A stretch of 64,000 nucleotides of DNA from Gordius sp. MW1 (taxonomy: Eukaryota; Nematomorpha; Gordioida; Gordea; Gordiidae), in assembly GCA_964036665.1 (NCBI GenBank), contig OZ038526.1, positions 18,972,001 to 19,036,000 of the forward strand, in the 5' to 3' direction. The notes below the pieces were generated by a model. The model worked only from the letters and a program-made list of their open reading frames with translations. It ran no database searches and was not told the DNA's origin. The translations under genes were made by a program, and so were the position numbers. Positions 36,901 to 45,488 of this stretch are shown here, one piece after another. The stretch's first letter is position 1, and each line of letters begins with the position of its first letter.

Positions 36901-37245
36901 ATTATTGGAAATAAGTTAATGAGCTAAATATACTTTTTAGGGTAAGTAGAGGAAATGTCAAGTATTATTGGAAAGTTACCTTGAATTTTTTTAAAGAAAA
37001 ATGAAGTAATAAAATTGTTATTTAAGTTAACAAAAACATGACTACACAATTTCTCATTTCCGGTGGGTTTTTAGGCCGCATCCAAATTTTTTGCCTCCAA
37101 ATATTCGTGCGGGGCTTCGGTGACCGGCGACGACGAAATCGTGGTTCAAGGGGACGTCAAAGATGACATGTTGGAGCTTGTAACGGAAAAATGGCCCGAT
37201 ATTCCTGACGAGTGCGTCAAAGATCTCGGTACCATGAAGCGGTAG
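24909..37245 (+). CDS. DENR: Density-regulated protein, translation re-initiation factor
   Basis: DENR pairs with MCTS1 and binds the 40S ribosomal subunit in the cytosol to recycle subunits and drive re-initiation. Coding exons: 24909-25391 and 37075-37245, joined in phase 0 (donor AAA|GTGCGA, acceptor TTTTTAG|GCC), 217 aa. Residues 18-50 hold the zinc-binding cysteine cluster (YCGVC, EYCQY, QCRRWLEKN). A variable linker follows (about 55-120), then the SUI1 domain: KKKAVTVVTGL, CGASVTGDDEIVVQGDV, and the C terminus DECVKDLGTMKR before TAG. I chose the ATG at 24909 because it has a strong context (AAAAAATGGCGG) and gives nearly the family length (human 198). The frame stays open upstream to 24717, and a phase-compatible exon at 23600 exists, so a longer form is possible. 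The linker is somewhat longer than in human DENR. The intron is 11.7 kb and full of transposons. Confidence 0.88.
26587..27200. repeat. Head-motif repeats with duplicated 200-bp block
   Basis: Two near-identical blocks, about 26660-26865 and 26868-27070, both with TTAAATTAATAT, TTGTTAATACCATTGATAATATGAC, GACCGTCCGCAGGCTACTGACC-type text and CCTATGCCCTCCACTACAAGGG, followed by the GCTATGCAATTTATGGGCTC head at 27092. A third partial copy of the CCTCCACTACAAGGG block is at 28370, and a diverged one is at 35020. Confidence 0.6.
27205..28130. repeat. Minisatellite-like array, unit about 115-140 bp
   Basis: About seven diverged tandem units, each with a T-rich run, ACTATTATGA, GGCCGTCCGCTGGCTGCTGACC-like text, the core AATGACCATTGGCCAAA and a CGAAA box. 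The array is preceded by AGTTTTTGGGTTCGAACCCC, which resembles a tRNA T-arm (27236-27260). The last unit has a distinct ending, GACTTATAGAGTATCTGTTGG, followed by TTCAACAAAAAATTTCTCCC. The same layout recurs at 28640-29450. Confidence 0.75.
28303..28510. repeat. Spacer between the arrays with a tRNA T-arm-like module
   Basis: Contains the CCTCCACTACAAGGG block and then GGTTCGATTCCCGG followed by AGAGGGCAAA and a T-run (about 28483-28515). The same module, diverged, is at 33215 and 36650. GGTTCGANNCC is the RNA polymerase III box B consensus, so the family may derive from a tRNA-type SINE. Confidence 0.5.
28640..29450. repeat. Second minisatellite-like array, copy of the first
   Basis: Opens with TTAATTGCTATGCAATTT and AGTTTTTGGGTTAAAATCCCGG, then about five units of the same 115-130 bp repeat as 27205-28130. 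It closes with the same ending (GACTTATAGAGTATCTGTTGG, then TTCAACAAAAAATTTCTCCC). The two arrays therefore arose by a segmental duplication of roughly 0.8-0.9 kb or are two copies of one composite repeat. Confidence 0.75.
29615..30150. repeat. Repeat tail with CGCCCATAAATTGCATAGC and a second repeat copy
   Basis: CCCATAAATTGCATAGCAAA at about 29650 is the inverse of the GCTATGCAATTTATGGG head, and the following GATGAGTCGTCCCCCCTTCCC and CCCACGAGGGCCGAAGGCCCGAG text is repeated at 36770-36880. From 29795 to 30150 there is a copy of the repeat described at 15610. Confidence 0.6.
30867..32392. mobile_element. Dispersed repeat R1, copy A, inserted in the right foldback arm
   Basis: Starts CATACTAGCTGTGCCCGG and ends ACTTTACTTTATATATATAG, with ATAAG directly before and after it. 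The corresponding position in the left foldback arm is uninterrupted, which fixes the boundaries. The interior has duplicated modules with TGTATGTATGACGTCATTAT, GGGAAATGTC, AAAAAGCTATTTTAC, and GAATCGG followed by TAGTTTCAGA. Other copies are at 33360-34250 and 43270-44912. The class is uncertain; no coding sequence was recognised. Confidence 0.7.
33130..33360. repeat. Head-motif repeat with T-arm-like module
   Basis: Begins TTAATTGCTATGCAATTTAT, continues TTGTCCGTCCGTCCGTCC, then a degenerate GGTTCAAGTTCAATCCCAGG module and AGAGGACAAATTTTTT, and one unit ending in ATGACCATTGGCCAAA. Same family as 36585 and 26587. Confidence 0.6.
33361..34250. repeat. Dispersed repeat R1, copy C, with about 335-bp tandem modules
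   Basis: Three modules in a row, the later two being about 335 bp each: AATTTAAATAGTTTGTTAAACC, ACCGTATACTGTAACA, GTATGACGTCATTATTG, ACTGGCCGGGAAATGTCCG, CTGGCCGC..CTG, GGGCCGGTAGTTTCAGAATT. The end is the R1 tail ACTTTACTTTATATATACAG. The 5' CTAGCTGTGCCCGG start is missing, so the copy is truncated or rearranged. Confidence 0.7.
34300..34376. repeat. Solo right end of a CAGTGGTTCTTAACC-type hAT element
   Basis: GC-rich GCGGCCCCC text ends with GGTTAAGAATCACTG (about 34362-34376), the inverse of CAGTGGTTCTTAACC at 35484. Ends of this type are typical of widespread hAT families. The matching left end is not adjacent. Confidence 0.6.
34970..35350. repeat. Partial copy of the minisatellite-type repeat
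   Basis: Contains a diverged CCTATGCCCTCC block at 35020 and two units with GGCCGTCC..TGGCTGCTGAC, AAATGACC and ACTGACCAATAAAAAAATGACC text as in the arrays at 27205 and 28640. The closing GACCGTCTCTTGG corresponds to the distinct last unit. Confidence 0.55.
35484..35660. repeat. Solo left end of a CAGTGGTTCTTAACC-type hAT element
   Basis: CAGTGGTTCTTAACC opens a GC-rich then AT-rich stretch with TACGCGGCCCCCC. Partner to the type of end seen at 34362. No transposase identified between or around them. Confidence 0.55.
36440..36545. repeat. Half copy of the palindromic MITE at 3415
   Basis: GGTCAAACC, TTTGTCTGTTTATGTTTAATCG, CCAAAACCAATGGTCGACC and AACAAAACCCAGTCG..TTTACAGCATT match the right arm of the element at 3415-3608. 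The left arm is not present. Confidence 0.55.
36585..36880. mobile_element. Short element with inverted GCTATGCAATTTATGGGC ends
   Basis: GCTATGCAATTTATGGGC at about 36588 and GCCCATAAATTGCATAGC at about 36769 are exact inverted copies, so this roughly 200-bp unit is the most compact form of a family seen in pieces throughout the DENR intron. Inside are CCGTCCGTCCGTCTGTCC, a T-arm-like GGTTCGATACCTGG (36651) and AGAGGGCAAA. After the right end comes the CCCACGAGGGCCGAAGGCCCGAG tail also found at 29740. Confidence 0.6.
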
Positions 37246-37397
37246 GAGCGGCGATCAGCTGATTTTCCCGCCGGTGCAACGACGCTCTCACGTGATATCA
37301 CTGCATGTGACAGTGAATATTTTGCGCGCATTCGTTCGCCATTTTGATTGTGTATCGCGTTGCCTTTCGTGTTAATACAAGCGATATAGTAATGTTC

Positions 37398-37403
37398 AAT
37401 AAA
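37398..37403 (+). terminator. Candidate DENR polyadenylation signal
   Basis: AATAAA about 150 bp after the DENR stop codon, in TTCAATAAATTG. It is the first canonical hexamer downstream of the stop; with such AT-rich DNA it could be chance. Confidence 0.35.
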
Positions 37404-38679
37404 TTGTCGCGATTTTATTTTTAATGTGTATGCCTTTAATTCAAGGATTGGATTTATTCTGACTTTTGGTGCTTGGACCAAATGTTACTTAAGATTTTAT
37501 TATAATGCCTAAATTAAATATTTTCTGGATTATGTTAAAAAGAGAACAGAATTAAGTTTGTTATGCGTTTTTGACCTTAGGCTATTTAACTTTTTGTTAA
37601 TCATAATAATGTAAATTTATCAATGGTTTATCAATTTATGGCACGTAATCATTTGTTAACATCTTTGGCAAATTTATCGAGGAGCTTAAATTTTAGAACA
37701 GATTACTTAAAACATTTTGACATTTTTATATCGTAAGTTTAATATTATCTAGACAACCCATTTTTTATTATCAAAATAAAGTTTAAATTTATTTATATAA
37801 GCTTGCAATATAAATTATAATCATTCTTATAGAGAGGAGAAAAATTAAAATTATTTTAATAAAGTGCCAATAAATGTTGATATATCTCAGTTCTTCGGAC
37901 ATTATTAAGTTCAGAATTAAAAGTTTTATTCAGAAACAAATATTATAATTTTGATATTGTTTGTTAATTACAAAAAATTAAAAAAAAATTGATTGAAGGG
38001 CCAGGGGCCAAAGATTTTCCCCTTGGGGGGGGGGGCTTGGGCCAGACTTTGATTTCAAAAAATGCCATTTTGTAGGTCTCTAGCGATAGCTTTAAAAAAA
38101 TTTATCCAAAATTTAATGATTAATTTTTAATATAAATAATTTTGACTTTAAAAATTTGCTTAAATTTGCTTGGGGAGGGGGCAAAGGTGCAGAATTTTGC
38201 ACAACGCCACAACCCTACTCTATGCTCTTCTTATAGCAAATAAAAACTTTTTAATCTCATTTTTTTCATCACTATGAGCTCATTGATCATTATTTTAAAT
38301 ATGCCCTTTGGGCGTAGCGGGGCTTCGCCCCCAAACCCCCGTCCCTTGGGGGCTCCGCCCCAAGACCCCCGCTCAGCCAAACACAGTGCTCACCTCACAT
38401 ATCTCTTGTTTAAATTATCATAAACTAGGGTTATTGCTCTTTTATACTAATTATAAACAAAGCACATTTGCTATGCAATATATGATTAAATCGAGAGGAG
38501 CATCGTGGAGAATCTAATATTGAAAAAGGCTAAAGGTTGAACGTGAGGTATATATTCATGCCCGACTTGTGTGCTGTCCTGAATGCAGGGACAGTCGCTA
38601 AAGTAAATCAATTGTTAGCCACCTCTCCCCTAACCCTGGGGGCTCCGTTTATACAAAAAAATTATATCAAATCACACCT
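37404..38679. other. Intergenic, nothing recognised
   Basis: AT-rich sequence with G-runs near 38025 and 38180 and a GC-rich palindromic-looking patch at 38310-38380 (GGGCTTCGCCCC, GGGCTCCGCCCC). These resemble decayed MITE ends, but no boundaries could be defined. Confidence 0.4.
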
Positions 38680-39250
38680 TGGCCAATGGGCATCTTTTCA
38701 TTGCTCAGTAGCGAGTAGACGGCCAATTATTAATGTTATTAACAAGAACACTTTGAAAATTCTGAAATGCTATCGGGCCGAAAATATTAAAAAATGCTTT
38801 CGGGTTCGCGTTCGTTTAAAAAAATGTTGGATCTAAAGCTATAAATAGCCCATCTGTGTAAGCATGAGACGTGGGAAAGAAATTATATAAGGGCATGACA
38901 CTTTAACATGCTAGTCGTTGGAGAGTTAGAAGTCAGCAGACGGGCAAATAGCAAATAAATACATAGGAACCATATGTAAAAAAAAAAAATTCGATTCCAA
39001 CTTTTGCCAGTGGTCATTTATTTTATTGGTAAGTAGCCGGGAGACGGTCAAAAAGGATAAGATACATAGGAGACAAATATAAAAAATATAAAAATTTCGA
39101 TTCGCACTTTGGCCAATGGTATTTTTTTATTGGTCAGGAGACGGTCTAAAAGGATATACATACATAGAGCAAAATATGGCCAGTGGTCATTTTTTCCATT
39201 GGTCAGCAGTCATGACACGGTTAAAAAGGATTAACTTTTATTTAAGGCAA
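38680..39250. repeat. Reverse-oriented copies of the CCAATGG minisatellite unit
   Basis: Four diverged units carrying TTGGCCAATGG or a variant, then a T-run, ATTGG or ATTGCTCAGTAG, and GAGACGGTC or equivalent. These are the reverse complement of the unit seen at 27205-29450. The family therefore also exists outside the DENR intron. Confidence 0.6.
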
Positions 39251-40300
39251 GGTAAACCCCAGAAAAAAGCAGGCTGGTTTCGGGTTCGACTGACACGGGA
39301 TCTAGTTAATTCTCCGTTTTTCTTTCTTCGATTAGAAATTGAAGAAATGTTCAAAGTAGAATGAAAATCATCACAATTCTTTGCGCTCGGTCAGGATTTA
39401 CCATTATTTAAATTTTATAGCTTATTAAATTATTGCTTCGCGCAAATTAGTAAAACAACTTAACCTTAAGCATTTAAATGACGTCCTTTAGAAAAATTTA
39501 TAATAATTATATTATTTTATTTTAACGATAGCATCATTGGCCAGCTTGGTTTTGCATTAAAATGTATCCAGTTTTTTTTTTAAATTAACATTTAATTAAT
39601 CAACAAAGTGAATAAAGTTTCACTTGATAAAATATGTCTCAAACGTGGTGACCTACTACACCTCAGTAGCGTAGGGAAAGGGGGGAGGGGAGTTTCGGGT
39701 TAGAACCCCCCCCCCCCCCCCATTGACAAAAAAAAATGAATTTTTTTTTCAAATTATACGGAAAAAATATTATAGGAGTCTTGTGTGTGTTGCGCATATA
39801 GAAATAAAAAATTATCTTAATTAATTTGATATTTAATTTTAGATGAAATCTACGAATTATAACATTATTTATACACAAAATTTATGTCCCAAGTGCGTGT
39901 GATTTCTAATAAGAAAAAATTTAATTCTTAATTATTTCTCTAAAAAATATCTCAACCTTTAAATTAAACGAAAAGATGCTAATACAAGTATTGACAAAAA
40001 ATGTTTAAAAAGCCGCGGAATATATAACAATTTTTTGGAAAGGTGTAGGCTGGACCTGTGATTTGCAAAAATCAGTGGGGCGAACTTGGGCTTATAATTT
40101 CATTTAAATGGTCCCGGGGCGGGACAATTATAGGTACTGGTGGGAAATTTAAGCCTAACCCATGCAAGTGTTTAGTCCAAACAATGGCCCTAATTAGCGC
40201 AAACAGAAAAATTGGAAATATTTGCGACTCTGAAGATATTATTAATGCATTAGATATTGAATTTATATAATTTTAATAAGTTTTTGTTTAATCAAAATTC
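39251..40300. other. Intergenic, nothing recognised
   Basis: AT-rich with G-runs at about 39680 and C-runs at 39705 and 40318. The C-run, A-rich composition around 40310-40438 suggests that the host MITE of the following hAT stack begins here, but its left end is unclear. Confidence 0.4.
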
Positions 40301-40797
40301 TTTGACACAAAATTTACCCCCCCCCCCCCTAATTAGACAGTACCTCCATCAGTACTGTATATAAGCTTAATAAATGTTTGTTTTATAGTATTACAAAAAA
40401 ATTTTTTTGGAAAACCCCCCCCATGAGGCAATCCTGGCTAGAGACCTGCAACGGGCCTGTTTAGGTCAGTCGGCCCGCCCGTAATAAAAATTTAAAAGCC
40501 CGACACGCCCGGGCCCGTCACAATATTAAATTATAAGCCTGGGCCCGGTCCGCCAATTTTATACAAAGCCCGAGCCCGGCTCAAGCCCGTAATTTTTTTT
40601 TATTTTTCTTTGTCAATATTTTTACCGATGTGGTAAACAATATGTATGTGTTAAAAATGTTAATAAAAATATTGTAAAAATAATAAATTAATAATTCCCG
40701 ATTAGACGAGATCTTCTGTCTTTTAAGACGCGACCTACGGGAAAAAATTTCTTTTACAAGTGCATAAAATTATATAAGCCAAATACACTTTTAAAAC

Positions 40798-41212
40798 TAG
40801 AGCTGTTAAGTAACTAGTTTCTGAAACTAGTTCCTTTTCTTTCGAAAGTAACAGTAATCAATTATTTTTACTTGAGAGGAACTGTAACTGTGGTTAGTTA
40901 CATTAATTCAGTAACTATTCAACTAGAGTTACAGTTACTTTAAATTTAAAAATCATTAATTAAATTCAGTTTGTGTTTATCGCTTTAAATTTAAATTTCC
41001 TTTGCGAATTAAATTTAAATATTTAAATGCTATTTCTAATATAAAATTCATTTAATTAAAATATTACAAGTATCATAATTTATTATTCTCGTATATTTGA
41101 ATTTGCTGAATATATACTAGAAAGAATTAATTTTGTAACTGTAATTAGTTACATTTTTTTGAAAGTAATAATAACTTTACTAGTTACTGTGGAAAAGTAA
41201 CTTTAACAGCTC
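40798..41212. mobile_element. hAT-type MITE inside the outer hAT element
   Basis: Ends TAGAGCTGTTAAGTAACT and AGTAACTTTAACAGCTC are inverted, and TTAAAAC flanks both sides (40791-40797, 41213-41219). The sister element at 26167-30777 has the uninterrupted sequence (read in reverse, ACTTTTAAAACCCTTA), which is an empty site proving insertion. The interior has more inverted AGTTACTT/AAGTAACT motifs. The ends resemble those of the MITE at 18579. Confidence 0.8.
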
Positions 41213-41602
41213 TTAAAACCCTTAAGTTTATAATGTTTTCAATAAAGTAACTTGGCTTCTTTGCTTTTCCATAATTTTGAATTTTTAGGTTATTGATGAA
41301 ATTGAAAAAACAGTGATATTTTACAAAAGTAACTTAAAGAATTAATTTTAAATTTTGTTTTTAAATTTGTTAAAGATATATAAATAATCTTACATAATGT
41401 TAAATTAATTCACTCACTATTGCTAGAAGGTATAAATGGGGAGGCAAGGATGGGGAGCTGACCCCCCTCCAAATCAAAAAATTATTGTTCTAAAAAACCC
41501 CCCTACTTAAACTGCCACCCCTCTAATTTAAATTGGCTACGCCCATGGGATCACGTGTATAAATATCTTTAACATTTATAATGCGGCTTGAGATATTAAT
41601 TA

Positions 41603-42494
41603 ATTAGGGGTGTTATTTAAATGCATAGTGAAAAATTCCATAATGCTCAGTTGTTTGTGCTCAGTTTTTAATTCAACTTGCTCAGATTTTTAATTAAAAA
41701 TGTTCAGTTTTTTTATGCTCAGATTTTAATTAAAAAGTGCTCAGTTTTTTTGTAAGCAAATGTTCAGTAATTTTTCAAAAAATGTTCAGTTTTTTTTTCA
41801 AAAAAATATTTCGTTTTTTTCCAAAATATGCTCAGTTGTTATTAAAATCACTAAATCTAACCCAAACCCTTGCCTATATTACATTTTGCCTATATTACAT
41901 TTTGCACAGAAGTGTTATTGAGCTGTGGAAACGCTAGAGAGCTTTAATAATAGTTATAAATTTTTCATTTAAATCGCGTATTTATAAAAATTATTTTTAT
42001 CTGTGGAAACCTTAGAGAGCTTTTATAATCGTTGTAAGTTATTACTCTATTTGTATAATAAAAATTGTCTATATTAAGTACATAAATCAAAGTATATTAA
42101 AAACAAACAAAATGATGCCTTTAATAATCATTTATTAAAATAATATATATAAAAACCTAATAAAATGTTATAGCTGCTATATATAAGTGATATAACCAAG
42201 AATATTTTAAGGTGTAATAGCTCAGTGGATTGAACGTCTGACTAGCAGCTTCAATAGCTCGTACCTCGCAGGTTCGATACCCGCACCTATCTCGTTTTAA
42301 TTAAAAATTAAAACCACTTTGCATAAAAAAATTGGCAAGTATAATTAATCTCTGAGCAAATAAATAAAAATCTGAACATTTAATAAAAAACTTAACATTT
42401 AATTCAAAACTTGGCAAATTGAATAAAAAACTTGGAAAATGGCAATAAAAACTTTGCACTTTGAATAAAAAACTATGCAAAATAATTTGTTCTC
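41603..42494. mobile_element. Element with inverted CTCAG arrays flanking a tRNA-like core
   Basis: An 892-bp insertion flanked by ATTAATTA at 41595-41602 and 42495-42502; the sister hAT element at about 26385 lacks it. The left part (41640-41850) is an array of short units with TGCTCAGTTTTTTAATT or TGTTCAGTTTTTT. The right part (42350-42490) carries the same units inverted (CTGAGCAAATAAATAAAAA, CTGAACATTTAATAAAAAA and CTTGGCAAATTGAATAAAA variants). A tRNA-like sequence lies between them. No protein frame is convincing. Confidence 0.7.
42210..42289 (+). tRNA. tRNA-like sequence or tRNA-derived SINE head, probably not functional
   Basis: Box A-like TAGCTCAGTGGATTGA (42218-42233) and a consensus box B GGTTCGATACC (42271-42281) are correctly spaced, and AGGTG at the start pairs with CACCT at the end. 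The T-arm (GCAGG, loop TTCGATA, CCCGC) has one mismatch. The anticodon arm around CTGACTAGCAG does not form a proper five-pair stem, and a long variable region would be needed. It may be a decayed tRNA with a long variable arm (serine or leucine type) or a polymerase III promoter borrowed by the surrounding mobile element. Confidence 0.4.
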
Positions 42495-43899
42495 ATTAAT
42501 TAGTGAACTAAGTGGAAATAAAATTTAACTTTCCTTGTTGTTTTAATATACATATAATAATTATAAATAGAACTTTATAAAAACACTTTCTTTTATACTA
42601 AAATTTGATTTTGTAACGGGCTTTTAACGGGTCTCAAGTAAATCTAGGCCCTTCCCGAGCCCGTTAAGTTATATTAAGGCCCGGCCCGTTGTTTTATCGG
42701 GCCGTGCAGGTCTTAGAACCCTGCAAAATGAAATTTCTTCTGCCCGAGCCCGGCCCGAGCCCGACTTGTCAATTTTTATTTTGCCCGAGCCCGAAAAACT
42801 TTTTTCTTTTTGGCCTGACCCGAGCCCGACCCGAATTTTTAAATAAAACAATTAAAAAATTTTATTTTTGTAAATTATTTCACTATCTAAATAAATTGCA
42901 TAGCAATTAATATAAAATGCACTAGATTGGTATTATTCGTAATTCACAACTTAAAATGAAATAAAAAGTCCCTTTTTACTCGTTACAGTTTATTTAGCTA
43001 ATAATTTAAAACTAAAAAATAACTTTAAAAAATATACCCTATTTAACAGTTCCATATAAAAACTTTTTGAAATCTTTACTTATCTTATTTCTCAAGTGCA
43101 AACAGCTACTATGAATAATTTAAAAACTAAAATAAGATTTGCAATTCAGGTCAGTTATATTATAATTGACAGGGGGGAAAAGCTGAAGTTTGGACCTATA
43201 TTATTTAGGCTGTGCGAAGATAATTATTTAATATCGAGTTTAGTTAACTTAAATCATATTTTATAAAAGACCAGTTAAGCCCGGCAAACGTTGTTTTGCT
43301 ATATACATTATGTCTGGCAAATTAACTAACTTATAAGTGTGTGTGGATATTATTTGCAGAAGTTTTATCTAAATTATAGTGTTATTTTTACAATCGATGG
43401 AAAGTAAACTTAAATAACTAATTGCCGGTAAGGAGTTGGTCGGGGAATGCAGGGGAGAGAAATTTTTTTATTTATTGTTTCCTTTTTATTTATTTAATTT
43501 AAATAGTTTGTTAAACCCCAATAATTTTGACCGTATACTGTAACATTTTTATTATATTTTTAAATATCTAATTCGAGAAAACTTCAGCCTTGTATGTATG
43601 ACGTCATTATTGTATATGATGCTATAAATGAAACTGGCCGGAAAATGTCCGATATTTTTAAAACGAAAAGGTATTTTAGGAATTTGAAGAAGCTATTTTA
43701 CCCCTGGCCGCCCTGGGCATCTACGGCTAAATTTTCTCGCGAATCGGGCCGGTAGTTTCAGAATTTAGCCTTTTTTTAAAACTAAAAGGAATTTTAGGAT
43801 TCTGCAAAAGCTATTTTACCCCTGGCCGTCCTGAGAACCTACGGGTAAAGATTCGCGCGAATCGGGCCGGTAGTTTCAGAATTTAATCCTTATCCACAT

Positions 43900-44868
43900 T
43901 AGAGGTGTGCACTTTTTGATCCGATCCGGGGGGTTTTTGAAAAATTTTATATCAATCCGATCCGATCAGAAATTTTTTAAATTAAAATTTTACAAACAGA
44001 ACTTTTTAAATACATAAAAATAAGGTATAGCAATTTTAATAGACCTGAAATAAATATAAAATTTTATTTGACTAATTCCATATTATCATATAAAAATAAT
44101 AGAGAATCTAAATTTTCTGGTTTAATTCGCGTTCTTCTTTCTTCTAATGTTCTTCCAGCCACCGAGAAATTTCTTTCAGAAATGGTAGAGGTAGCAGGTT
44201 TAGCTAAAACTTTATTTGTTAGCTTATAAAGCCTTGGCAGGACTGTTTGATATGAAACCCACCATTTTAGCAAATCTTTTTTTGAATCATATTTGCAATC
44301 TTCATTTTTTAACGAAAGGTAAATTGAGATTTCATCGGGGGCTTTATCTTCTTCCTGCTCATCTTCCCATTGATTAACTATTTTAAAATATACCCGGAAT
44401 CAGGAAAGGAGCTACGCGTGTGCTTTAAGGAAAGGGTAGATTGTGATTGATGATTTTCGGAGTTGAGTTGAGATAAAAAGAGATGCGTGTGCTAAAAAGG
44501 AAACGGGAGATGCTGTTTTATCATTGACACTAGCTCCTTTCTCGCCAAACAAGAAAGTCTAACTAGGGAAAAACGCTAGGGAAATACTGATAAATATATT
44601 AGGGTTAGTAAGGTGAGAGGTGGTATTGGGCATCAAAAATGGTAAAGTAAAAAAAGAATGCAAAGATAATTATGAAAAGGTATACTAAAAATTATTAATT
44701 TAATTAATTAGAACATATTATTGTTTATTTTAAATTTAAAAATCCGATCCGATCCGACTAAAATAAAATGTTGATCCGATCCGATCCGACTTCCAAAATT
44801 AAAATGTTGATCCGATCCGATCCGAGTTCTGACGGATCGGATGTCGGATTGATCCGTGCACACCTCTA
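43900..44868 (-). mobile_element. hAT transposon (innermost layer), exact 8-bp TSD
   Basis: A 969-bp element with inverted ends TAGAGGTGTGCAC and GTGCACACCTCTA, flanked by ATCCACAT at 43892-43899 and 44869-44876. Subterminal regions are full of GATCCGATCC repeats, probable transposase binding sites. It encodes the C-terminal part of a hAT transposase on the minus strand (see 44064). Internally deleted, hence non-autonomous, but its ends look fresh. Confidence 0.92.
44064..44273 (-). pseudogene. hAT transposase, C-terminal dimerisation domain only
   Basis: A 69-residue frame with AKPATSTISERNFSVAG and RTRIKPENLDSLLFL, the hallmark of the hAT family C-terminal dimerisation region (a small-residue stretch, S-x-R-x-F-S-x-A-G, then R-x-R-L/I-x-P-E). 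The catalytic DDE part upstream is missing because of the internal deletion of the element. A stop follows at 44064. Confidence 0.88.
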
Positions 44869-45082
44869 ATCCACATACATAAATACATACACTTTACTTT
44901 ATATATATAGATCAGTTTGCTTTATATCAATTCGGGTCGGGCTCGGGCCTCATCAGGCCCGACACGAGCCCGAGGCCCGATAATTTTATAAAATTCTGCC
45001 CGAGCCCGGCCCGAAACCCGATCGGGTCGGGGTCGGGCTTCGGGCGGCCCGTGCAGGGCTCTAGCAGGTCTCTAATCCTGGC

Positions 45083-45488
45083 TACGCCTATGCTACACCT
45101 ATAAATTATTGTCAGCTAATCCTAGTCTTTTCTATTATTAGTCTATTGAAAGCAAAACCTCTACGTTTGCAATAACATCAAACTTTTATAATATAGGACA
45201 GCGAATACTTTCCAAAATTTTTGAATATATCCCATGCTAAACAAGTAAATTGTTATTACAAGCAGACACGGGTATTTTAATTTATTAAATATCAGTAAGG
45301 TGAATTTGAAACTTGATTTAATTAGGGTTATGAAAAAAACAATAGCTAACGTATAAGACGCATGTAACAAAACAAAAATAAATTAAGTTTGCTAACAAAT
45401 GAATAAATACGGTTTAGTAAATAATTAATATTTATAAACAACAGCTGATCATGCGATTTATGGTGTTAGGTCATTGGACATAATTTTT
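45083..45488. other. Presumed 3' UTR and downstream region of the giant EAR gene
   Basis: Follows the stop codon of the minus-strand gene. Several TTTATT or TTTAT hexamers (polyadenylation signals on the minus strand) occur, for example near 45283, but AT-richness prevents a choice. No other gene is seen. Confidence 0.35.

Larger units (their letters stand above)
43270..44912. repeat. Dispersed repeat R1, copy B (third layer)
   Basis: Begins near TTAAGCCCGGCAAACGTTG and ends ACATACACTTTACTTTATAT. It carries R1 modules with TGTATGTATGACGTCATTAT, GAAACTGGCCGG and GGGCCGGTAGTTTCAGAATT. It is interrupted at 43900 by a hAT element, after which the R1 tail resumes. Confidence 0.7.
42714..45063. 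mobile_element. hAT-type element (second layer), exact 8-bp TSD inside the end of the first
   Basis: Ends TAGAACCCTGCA and TGCAGGGCTCTA are inverted, and GCAGGTCT flanks it at 42706-42713 and 45064-45071. The target GCAGGTCT is itself the terminal sequence of the outer hAT element, so it jumped into the outer element's right inverted repeat. GCCCGAGCCCG repeats mark both subterminal regions. A truncated relative lies at 62521-62965. About 0.7 kb of own sequence remains after removing the R1 repeat and the innermost hAT. Confidence 0.88.
40439..45074 (-). mobile_element. hAT-type element (outer layer of nested stack), exact 8-bp TSD
   Basis: The left end TAGAGACCTGCAACGG and the right end GCAGGTCTCTA are inverted; flanking direct repeats ATCCTGGC lie at 40431-40438 and 45075-45082. 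About 2.28 kb remain after removing the nested element at 42714-45063 and its duplication. Its edges match the element at 26167-30777 in the opposite orientation (shared landmarks TTGGTCAGTCGGCC-like text, AAATGTTAATAAAAAT, GGCTTCTTTGC, CACGTGTATAAAT, TTTATAATGCGGC). The host sequence continues as TACGCCTATG, the end motif of the GGCGTAGCC MITE family. No intact transposase. Confidence 0.88.

Noticed and set aside
40803..41200. Possible direct CRISPR-like or satellite array of AGTAACTT motifs
   Set aside because: Motifs are inverted ends of a MITE with a TTAAAAC duplication and an empty site in the sister element.
42669..42910. Open frames through GCCCGAGCCCG repeats
   Set aside because: Low-complexity translation of hAT subterminal repeats on both strands.
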